A DNA stretch of 64,000 nt, taken from Streptomyces sp. CC208A. GTDB lineage: Bacteria > Actinomycetota > Actinomycetes > Streptomycetales > Streptomycetaceae. Both the position numbers and the translations under genes were made by a program. The DNA is taken from NCBI RefSeq assembly GCF_030010625.1, contig NZ_JASCXN010000002.1, positions 248,001 to 312,000 of the forward strand, written 5' to 3'. The notes below the pieces were generated by a model. That model ran no database searches. It saw only the letters and a list, made by a program, of their open reading frames with translations, and was not told where the DNA came from. This document shows, piece by piece, positions 58,488 through 64,000 of the stretch (its first letter is position 1; every line of letters begins with the position of its first letter).

Positions 58488-58624
58488 ATGCTCTCGCTCC
58501 GTATCGCTTCCCTGGAACGTGAGCACTGCTCTCGCCTGAGAGCAGTGTGCACGGATCGTCGCTCGCAAGCAAGAGCGGTGCTCTCGTTTCGGTGCGCCGA
58601 TCCAGAACGTGGCACACTGCTCTC
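58488..58624. promoter_or_regulatory. Cluster of TetR-type operator half-sites
   Basis: The half-site CRSTGCTCTC recurs. CACTGCTCTC and GAGAGCAGTG form a perfect 10-bp dyad with a 4-base centre (58524-58547). Further copies lie at 58488-58495 (ATGCTCTC), 58576-58585 and 58615-58624, the last two bases before the tetR ATG. A longer direct repeat, GAACGTG...CTGCTCTC, spans two of them. Confidence 0.7.
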
Positions 58625-58625
58625 C

Positions 58626-59330
58626 ATGACCACCGTTCAAGGAGCCCGCGCCCGCGCCCGGATCGAGATCACCGCCGCCATCAAGGACGAGGCCCGCCGG
58701 CAGCTCGCCGCCGAGGGCGCCGCCAAGCTCTCGCTGCGCGCCGTCGCCCGCGAGCTCGGCATGGTCTCCTCCGCGCTCTACCGCTACTTCCCCAGCCGCG
58801 ACGACCTGCTGACCGCGCTCATCATCGACGCGTACGACGCCGTCGGCGCCGCCGCGGAGCAGGCCCACGCCGCCGCCGAACGCGACACCCCCCGTGACCA
58901 CCTCTCCCAGTGGACCGCCGTCTGCCGCGCCGTCCGCGCCTGGGCCGTCGCCCACCCCCACGAGTACGCCCTGATCTACGGCTCCCCGGTCCCGGGCTAC
59001 ACCGCCCCCCAGGACACCGTGGGCCCGGCCGCCCGGGTCGGCCTGCTCCTCGTGGCGACCGCCCGCGCCGCGTACGAGGGCGAGGGCGTCGCGCTGCCGC
59101 CGCTTCCGGGCGGCCTGGCGCCGGAGGCGGAGCGGCTCGCCGCCGACCTGGCCCCCGATCTGCCGCCCGCGCTCGCCGTCGCCCTCGTCTTCGCCTGGGC
59201 GCAGCTCTTCGGCCTGGTGTCCTTCGAGGTCTTCGGGCAGTTCAACCGGATCGTCGAGGACCGGGACGCCTTCTTCGCCACCGCCGCCGAACGCCTCGGC
59301 CGCGAGGTCGGGTTGCGGCCCCGGCCCTGA
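58626..59330 (+). CDS. TetR/AcrR family transcriptional regulator
   Basis: A 234-aa repressor with HTH IKDEARRQLAAEGAAKLSLRAVA and RELGMVSSALYRYFPSRDDLL, followed by a TetR_C-type ligand domain (HPHEYALIYGSPVPGY, AWAQLFGLVSFEVFGQFNR) common in actinobacteria. It should autoregulate through the CACTGCTCTC repeats ending at its start codon and repress the divergent DUF385 reductase gene. No Shine-Dalgarno is visible between the last repeat and the ATG, so translation may be weak or leaderless. Confidence 0.9.
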   Translation: MTTVQGARARARIEITAAIKDEARRQLAAEGAAKLSLRAVARELGMVSSALYRYFPSRDDLLTALIIDAYDAVGAAAEQAHAAAERDTPRDHLSQWTAVCRAVRAWAVAHPHEYALIYGSPVPGYTAPQDTVGPAARVGLLLVATARAAYEGEGVALPPLPGGLAPEAERLAADLAPDLPPALAVALVFAWAQLFGLVSFEVFGQFNRIVEDRDAFFATAAERLGREVGLRPRP

Positions 59331-59354
59331 CCGGGGCCCGTGCCTTGTCCGGGA

Positions 59355-60095
59355 TCAGACGATCGCCGAGGTCTCCCGCCACAGCCGCAGCAGGTCCGCG
59401 TCGCCCGTGACGGTCACCGCCGAGGCGGGCAGCCGGTTCCACAGCGTCAGGTACAGCCGTTCGGCGGTCCCCGACACCTCGGCGTCCGCCGGGCCGCCCG
59501 CCGCCGCGCGTTCCGTGACGGGCGGTTCGGCCGAGAGCCGTACGGTCCACACGTCCCCGGTGTCCGTCGCCCGGATCCGCAGCGAGCGCGGCCCGTCGGT
59601 CCTGACCCGGCTGCGGTCGCGGGCGTGGAAACCGGCGAGGAGTTCGTCGACGCCGTCGGCGGCGAGACCGGCCTCGACCGGGCCGGGGCCCGTGGGCAGC
59701 GCCGACTCGGCGTCCGCCCGGTGCACGGCCGTCTCGTGGGCCTGCCGCCTGGCCCAGAAGGCGAGCGGCGACGGCGCCGGCAGGAAGGTCCAGGCGGTGA
59801 GCGTCTCCGGCGCGGCCCGCAGGGCGGCGACCAGCTCGGCGTGCCCCTCGCGGAAGTGGGCGAACAGCGCGTCGCCGTCCAACCGGGGCTCGTCCCCTTC
59901 GGGCTGGTACGCGGTGTGCCCCTCGACGACGAAGCCGGCCGCCCAGCGGTGCACCATCGTGGTGTGCCGCAACAGGTCCCGCATCCGCCACCCCGGACAG
60001 GTCGGCACCTCCGCGTCCGGCCCCGCCGCCTCCGCGGCCTCGGCGAGCCCGCGCCCCGCCGCCTCCAGCGCGTCGATGTGCTCCGCGATCTTCAT
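59355..60095 (-). CDS. Maleylpyruvate isomerase family mycothiol-dependent enzyme
   Basis: A 246-aa protein of the DinB-like mycothiol-dependent family. The N-terminal domain has CPGWRMRDLLRHTTMVHRWAA and AFWARRQAHETAVHRADAES, supplying the His/Glu/His zinc site. The C-terminal domain (residues 150-246) is the MDMPI_C type with LYLTLWNRLPASAVTVTGD. The substrate is unknown. The ATG at 60095 follows GAGAGGGGCACG. It is convergent with the TetR gene. Confidence 0.87.
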   Translation of the reverse strand: MKIAEHIDALEAAGRGLAEAAEAAGPDAEVPTCPGWRMRDLLRHTTMVHRWAAGFVVEGHTAYQPEGDEPRLDGDALFAHFREGHAELVAALRAAPETLTAWTFLPAPSPLAFWARRQAHETAVHRADAESALPTGPGPVEAGLAADGVDELLAGFHARDRSRVRTDGPRSLRIRATDTGDVWTVRLSAEPPVTERAAAGGPADAEVSGTAERLYLTLWNRLPASAVTVTGDADLLRLWRETSAIV

Positions 60096-60111
60096 CGTGC
60101 CCCTCTCCCTG

Positions 60112-60135
60112 GTGTACGCGTGTACGCGTGTACGT
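60112..60135. repeat. 8-bp tandem repeat GTGTACGC
   Basis: Two perfect GTGTACGC copies and a third GTGTACGT lie 17 bases upstream of the mycothiol-enzyme start, with two more GTACG elements soon after. Because GTAC is self-complementary the array could act as a protein binding site. Confidence 0.7.
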
Positions 60136-60270
60136 GGCCATGGCGTACGTGCTCCACGGCAGACGTGTCCATGATCGGGATTCTGGCACCGGAACGCCCC
60201 CCGCACGCGCCCCTCGGCCGGATCCGCCCGGCGTCGGGCGGGCGGCCCCGATCATGGCAGACTCGGGCGC

Positions 60271-61497
60271 ATGAACGGCAAGGCGACGACGACGCGTACT
60301 CGGCTGGACAGGGGGCGCGGCGCGCTCGGCCCCGCGCTGGAGCTGGTGCACACCGGCCGCGCGCCGACGCGGGCCGTCCTCACCGCCGAACTCGGCGTCA
60401 CCCGCGCCACCGCCGGGGCCGTCGCCGCCGAGCTGGAGGCCCTCGGGCTCATCCGGGTCGACTCCAACCCCGGGGCCGCCGCCGGTTCCCAGGGCCGCCC
60501 CTCGCACCGGCTCGCCATCGACGAGAAGGGCCCGGTGGTGCTCGCCGGGCAGGTCCACCCCGACGGTTTCCGGGCCGCGCTGATCGGCCTCGGCGGCACC
60601 CTCGTGGCCACCGTCCCCGGCAAGGTGACGGTCTCGGCCGACCCGGCGCAGGTCCTCGGCGCCGTCGTGGACGCGGGCGCGGGACTGCTCCGCGAGACCG
60701 GGCGGCGCTGCGTCGGCGCGGGGCTCGCCGTGCCGTCCGCGGTCGCCGAGCCCGACGGCACCGCGCTCAACCCCCTCCACCTGGCCTGGCCCGCGGGCGC
60801 GCCGGTCCGGGAGATCTTCGCCGAGCGGATCCGGGCCGCAGGCATCGAGGGCCCGGCCTTCACCGGCAACGACGTGAACCTCGCCGCGCTCGCCGAGCAC
60901 CGGCACGGCGCCGGCCGGGGCGCCCGCGACCTGCTGTGCGTGGCCACCGGGCACCGGGGCGTCGGCGGGGCGCTCGTCCTCGACGGGCGGCTCCACACGG
61001 GCAGTTCGGGCCTCGCCCTGGAGGTGGGCCATCTGACGGTCAACCCGGAGGGCCGCCCCTGCCACTGCGGCGGCCGCGGCTGCCTGGACGTCGAGACCGA
61101 CCCGCTGGCCTTCCTCACGGTCGCCGGCCGGGCGCCGGGCCCGGAGGTGTCCCTCCTCCAGCAGGCCCGCGACCTGCTGCGGACCGCGCCGGACGACCCG
61201 GGGGTGCGCGGGGCGGTGGAGGAGCTGATCGACCGTCTCGGCCTGGGCCTCGCCGGTCTGGTGAACATCCTCAACCCGGACCGGATCGTCCTCGGCGGGC
61301 TCCACCGCGAGCTGCTCGACGCCGACCCTGAGCGGCTGCGCGCGGTCGTCGCCGACCGCAGTCTGTGGGGCCGCAGCGGCGGCGTCCCGATCCTGCCGTG
61401 CACCCTGGACCACAACAGCCTGGTGGGCGCGGCCGAACTGGCCTGGCAGCCGGTCCTCGACGACCCGCTCACCGCCCTCGGCGGCGCCCCCGTCTGA
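60271..61497 (+). CDS. ROK family transcriptional regulator
   Basis: A 408-aa ROK protein with an N-terminal winged helix (LVHTGRAPTRAVLTAELGVTRATAGAVAAELE), so a regulator in the NagC/XylR style. The sugar site is largely intact (FTGNDVNLAALAEH) and the zinc-binding HLTVNPEGRPCHCGGRGCLD is complete. The ATP phosphate loop DIGGTK is replaced by LAGQVHPDGFR, so it should not be a kinase. It is alone on its strand until the methyltransferase 147 bases on. The effector is probably a sugar. Confidence 0.88.
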   Translation: MNGKATTTRTRLDRGRGALGPALELVHTGRAPTRAVLTAELGVTRATAGAVAAELEALGLIRVDSNPGAAAGSQGRPSHRLAIDEKGPVVLAGQVHPDGFRAALIGLGGTLVATVPGKVTVSADPAQVLGAVVDAGAGLLRETGRRCVGAGLAVPSAVAEPDGTALNPLHLAWPAGAPVREIFAERIRAAGIEGPAFTGNDVNLAALAEHRHGAGRGARDLLCVATGHRGVGGALVLDGRLHTGSSGLALEVGHLTVNPEGRPCHCGGRGCLDVETDPLAFLTVAGRAPGPEVSLLQQARDLLRTAPDDPGVRGAVEELIDRLGLGLAGLVNILNPDRIVLGGLHRELLDADPERLRAVVADRSLWGRSGGVPILPCTLDHNSLVGAAELAWQPVLDDPLTALGGAPV

Positions 61498-61644
61498 GCC
61501 CCGGCCGCGAACGTACAGGGAGGTCGGCCCGCCTCCACCAGCGCCGCCGACCGGATCCCCGGGCCCGCCCCGGCGGCGCATGGCGGGAACAGGTGCGCGA
61601 AAAGGGGTGGGCGCGGTCCGCCGTGCCCGGTAACGTCCCCGTTC

Positions 61645-62412
61645 ATGATCGCTTCCGATGCCGAACTCCCGCCCCGCCTGGGCAGCCTCACCTTCCACGG
61701 CCCGCTCTCCGAGGACCGGGCCGACCGCCTCGTCCGCCGGATCGCCGACTCCCGCCCCGCCGACGTCCTCGACATCGGCTGCGGCTGGGGCGAACTGCTG
61801 CTCCGCGTCCTCGACGCCGTACCGGGGGCGAAGGGGACCGGCATCGACATCAACGCCGAGGACCTCGCCCGGGGCCGGGCGCTCGCGGCGGAGCGCGGCC
61901 TCGCCGACCGCGCCCTCTTCGTCGAGGAGTCCGCGCGCGGCACCGACCGCGGCCCCGTCGACGCGATCCTCTGCCTCGGCTCCAGCCAGGCCCTGTGCGA
62001 CCCGGAGCTGCACGACCCGGCGGAGGCGCTGCGCGAGCTGCGCCGCCTGGTCCGGCCCGGCGGCGTCGTGGTGCTCGGCGAGGGCTTCTGGGAGCGGACC
62101 CCGACCGAGGCGGAGCTCGCCGGGATGTGGCCCGGCGCCTCCACCGGCGACCACCTCCTGCTGGGCGGACTCGTCGACCTGGCGATCGGGGCGGGGTTCC
62201 GGCCGGCCTGGATCGAGTCGGCGGGCCGCGAGGAGTGGGAGGAGTTCGAGTCCGGCTACCGGTACGACACGGAGCTGTGGCTCGCCGCCCACCCGGACCA
62301 CCCGCTGGCCGCCGAGACCCGCGAGCGCGTCGACCGGCAGCGTTCCGGGTGGCTGAACGGCTACCGGAACGTCCTCGGCATCGCGTACCTGACGCTGGTC
62401 GCCACGGCCTGA
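61645..62412 (+). CDS. Class I SAM-dependent methyltransferase
   Basis: A 255-aa methyltransferase. Motif I is VLDIGCGWGELLLRVLDAV, motif II GTGIDINAEDLARG, then VDAILCLGSSQAL and a post-I strand in LRRLVRPGGVVVLGEGFWE. The substrate-binding end WLAAHPDHPLAAETRERVDRQ is shared with related streptomycete enzymes of unknown substrate. It is convergent with the RsbW-like gene, five bases apart. Confidence 0.9.
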   Translation: MIASDAELPPRLGSLTFHGPLSEDRADRLVRRIADSRPADVLDIGCGWGELLLRVLDAVPGAKGTGIDINAEDLARGRALAAERGLADRALFVEESARGTDRGPVDAILCLGSSQALCDPELHDPAEALRELRRLVRPGGVVVLGEGFWERTPTEAELAGMWPGASTGDHLLLGGLVDLAIGAGFRPAWIESAGREEWEEFESGYRYDTELWLAAHPDHPLAAETRERVDRQRSGWLNGYRNVLGIAYLTLVATA

Positions 62413-62417
62413 GGCCG

Positions 62418-62993
62418 TCAGACCCCGGCGCCGCTCGCGGCGAGCGCCGGGGCCTCGGCCGGGGCGCCGAGGGAGACGCCCGCGAGACGGCTGTACGAGA
62501 CGACCGGGCCCACCGGCACGAGACCGAACCCGGCCTCGGCGCCGACGACGGCCGGATCGGCGGCGCACGGCGGTGCCGTCAGGGCGAACCAGACGACCTT
62601 GCCGCTCGCGCCCTGCGGGCGGGCGCCCCAGCTGTCGCTGAGCGCCCCGACGATGGCGAGGCCACGGCCCGACGTGGCGAGCACGTCCTCCGGCCCGCCG
62701 TCCGGTTCCCCGGCGGCCGGGGCCGCCGCCACCGGTATCCGGGGGTCGTTGTCCCGGACCGAGACGGTCAGTCGGTCGAGCAGGAGTTCCAGCTCGACGG
62801 TGCACTCCTTGTCGGGCTGCGCATGGCGGTGCACATTGCTCAACAGCTCGGTCAATCCCAGTCCGACGGGATCGACCAGGTCGTCGAGGCGCCAATGGCG
62901 CAGATGGGCGGAGACGATCCTGCGGATCTGTCCGATCCGCGACGGCAGGGCCTGGAGCTCCACCGCGTAATACCTGCTCGGCTCGCTGATCAC
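62418..62993 (-). CDS. RsbW-like ATP-binding protein
   Basis: A 191-aa GHKL-fold serine kinase of anti-sigma type. The N box is GLTELLSNVHRHAQ, the next motif VSVRDNDPRIPVAA, and the G2-like motif SGRGLAIVGALSDSWGAR. It opens ISEPSRYYAVELQALPSRIG, a common streptomycete form. The GTG at 62993 has GGGGAG eight bases upstream; a start further upstream would cross the promoter region. It would phosphorylate a STAS protein. No sigma factor gene is adjacent. Confidence 0.87.
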   Translation of the reverse strand: MISEPSRYYAVELQALPSRIGQIRRIVSAHLRHWRLDDLVDPVGLGLTELLSNVHRHAQPDKECTVELELLLDRLTVSVRDNDPRIPVAAAPAAGEPDGGPEDVLATSGRGLAIVGALSDSWGARPQGASGKVVWFALTAPPCAADPAVVGAEAGFGLVPVGPVVSYSRLAGVSLGAPAEAPALAASGAGV

Positions 62994-63181
62994 GGCTGCG
63001 ACTCCCCGAAGTAGTCCTGAAGAAGACGGAGATTCGGATCTGTCATGCGGTACATCAGGGCGGCGCACTGAGCACAGTGTCACCACCGTTGAACCCTCAG
63101 TGAGGTGGTTCCAGCCTGAACCAGCCGTCACCGCGCCGCAACCCGCCGCGAGCTTCCCCAGGTCAGCGCTCCGCCCCAGGC

Positions 63182-63499
63182 TTATTCACCGCGGGCCGCC
63201 CGCTTCAGCGCGGCGAGGAAGCGGCCCGCCTCCTCGGCGTCCCGGGCGTCGTCCTCCCCGGCTCCGTCCATGGTCAGCCGGTAGCGCGTGCCGTTCACCT
63301 TCGCCACCGTCTCGTCCGCCTTCGCGAACCACGGGCGGCCCGCCCGCACCGCCTTGACGGGCGCGCTGTCGATCTCGGAGCCGTAACTCGTCAGCAGGGC
63401 GAGCCGGCCGTCCTCGATGCGCACCTCCCCGGCGCGGGTGAGCGAGCGCGGCCACCGCGCGATCCGCACGCCCCTGGCGCTGAACTCCGGTTCCGCCAT
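63182..63499 (-). CDS. Conserved hypothetical protein (105 aa)
   Basis: A 105-aa soluble protein: [59 protein letters not shown]. The pattern of short strands followed by a final helix ([16 protein letters not shown]) resembles a small PH-like or beta-barrel fold, which is only an impression. Coding character is good and the start [10 protein letters not shown] follows GGAAGGGGTGGACCGGC. Function is unknown. It is divergent from the cysteine-synthase-family gene. Confidence 0.75.
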   Translation of the reverse strand: MAEPEFSARGVRIARWPRSLTRAGEVRIEDGRLALLTSYGSEIDSAPVKAVRAGRPWFAKADETVAKVNGTRYRLTMDGAGEDDARDAEEAGRFLAALKRAARGE

Positions 63500-63537
63500 G
63501 CCGGTCCACCCCTTCCGCCCGCTCTGTCCCTCCCAGT

Positions 63538-63555
63538 GTGCCGGGCCTCCGGCAC
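63538..63555. promoter_or_regulatory. Short perfect hairpin in a divergent spacer
   Basis: GTGCCGG-GCCT-CCGGCAC, 7-bp arms, lies 39 bases upstream of the 105-aa protein gene and 158 bases before the next gene. It may be a leader structure or operator; nothing distinguishes these. Confidence 0.4.
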
Positions 63556-63695
63556 GGACACCAGTGACGGTCGCTCAGCTGTTCCCCAAGCATGTCCTAT
63601 GGAGCGTCAAAGGGAACGTTTGCCCAGGTGAGAGGGGTATTGTCGAAGGCGGGAAGCCAGGGTCACCCCCCGGCGCGACAGCGAGGAGAAATCCG

Positions 63696-64000
63696 TTGAG
63701 CACCACCCCCGTCACCACCGGAGCCGTCGCCACCGTGGACGTCGACCGCAGCGATCCGGCCTACCGCGCCTGGCTGAAGGAGGCCGTCCGCAAGGTCCAG
63801 GCCGACGCCAACCGCTCCGCCGACACCCACCTCCTGCGCTTCCCGCTCCCCGAGAAGTGGGGCATCGACCTCTACCTCAAGGACGAGTCCACCCACCCCA
63901 CCGGCAGCCTCAAGCACCGCCTCGCCCGCTCGCTCTTCCTGTACGCGCTCTGCAACGGCTGGATCCGCCCCGGCAAGCCGGTCATCGAGGCGTCCAGCGG
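63696..64000 (+). CDS. PLP-dependent cysteine synthase family protein (partial, runs off the window)
   Basis: The first 101 codons of a PLP fold-type II enzyme: [21 protein letters not shown], then [21 protein letters not shown] with the expected Schiff-base lysine, and IEASSG at the cut. The start is a TTG with GCGAGGAGAA upstream, since no ATG or GTG fits. Family members make cysteine or related amino acids from O-acetyl- or O-phosphoserine. The opening resembles a streptomycete subgroup whose exact substrate is not settled. The 3' part lies beyond 64000. Confidence 0.88.
   Translation, partial: MSTTPVTTGAVATVDVDRSDPAYRAWLKEAVRKVQADANRSADTHLLRFPLPEKWGIDLYLKDESTHPTGSLKHRLARSLFLYALCNGWIRPGKPVIEASS

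Noticed and set aside
58234..58539. Frames with GGGG or WRWRWR runs near the DUF385 gene
   Set aside because: Products of the GGTGGC repeat, with no ribosome binding site or coding character.

Overview
The window is GC-rich actinobacterial chromosome, almost certainly Streptomyces or a close relative. The indications are third codon positions that are nearly all G/C, many GTG and TTG starts with AGGAGG-type ribosome binding sites, stop/start overlaps (ATGA, GTGA), a subtilisin-inhibitor (SSI) family protein, mycothiol-linked and deazaflavin-linked enzymes, a PP2C/STAS/RsbW-type regulatory set, and many PadR, TetR, LacI, Lrp and ROK regulators. I see no rRNA, tRNA, CRISPR array, prophage or intact insertion sequence. 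Most of it reads as ordinary core or near-core chromosome, dense with metabolic and regulatory genes.

Layout. 0-4.7 kb: a three-gene ferric-iron ABC importer, then a DUF2785 gene and a strong terminator. 4.7-14.4 kb: PadR regulator with a palindromic operator, acyl-CoA dehydrogenase, Ser/Thr kinase, prolyl oligopeptidase, HTH regulator, Xaa-Pro aminopeptidase and glutaminase. 14.4-20 kb: a 16-bp tandem repeat, cold-shock-like protein, GNAT, STAS protein, a second PadR with an operator and promoter controlling a two-gene membrane unit, isochorismatase-like hydrolase and GNAT. 20-27.9 kb: AhpD-like protein under a CsoR-like operator, SSI inhibitor, PAS-GAF-PP2C phosphatase, DinB, Lrp, FUSC membrane protein, and a lactonase preceded by a DasR-like site. 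27.9-36.7 kb: CbiX-like protein, BadF-type sugar kinase, Ung, BNR-repeat protein, a divergent ArsR/old-yellow-enzyme pair, a divergent DUF305/LVIVD pair, and TetR. 36.8-45.6 kb: PAP2 phosphatase, M56 protease, DUF5134, GNAT, a coupled DUF6421-SDR-lyase operon, a transglutaminase-like gene predicted to be leaderless, a B3/B4 protein and an acyltransferase. 45.8-53 kb: thioredoxin-like protein, a short cysteine-containing leader peptide upstream of a flavin reductase, etfBA, a DUF6986 aldolase-like protein, and a LacI/ROK pair sharing an operator. 53-64 kb: a TmrB-like/NUDIX fusion, a 5'-truncated metallo-beta-lactamase gene, a strongly structured ORF-less RNA element, M20 peptidase, geranylgeranyl reductase, deazaflavin nitroreductase, TetR with clustered operators, a mycothiol-dependent enzyme, a ROK regulator, a methyltransferase, an RsbW-like ATPase, and the start of a PLP-dependent cysteine-synthase-family gene cut by the window edge.

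The most unusual signals are these. First, a roughly 300-nt multi-helix RNA at 54558-54859. All five of its G-U wobbles fit only the + strand, and it lies next to a gene that has lost its metal-binding N-terminus. Second, an unlisted 26-residue leader peptide at 46378-46458, resembling actinobacterial cysteine-responsive attenuators. Third, a near-consensus promoter inside a terminator hairpin at 43505-43554 that would give a leaderless mRNA. Fourth, the TmrB-NUDIX fusion. Fifth, several clear operators (PadR, CsoR-like, DasR-like, ArsR, LacI, TetR). Family names come from reading the translations by eye; no database search was run.
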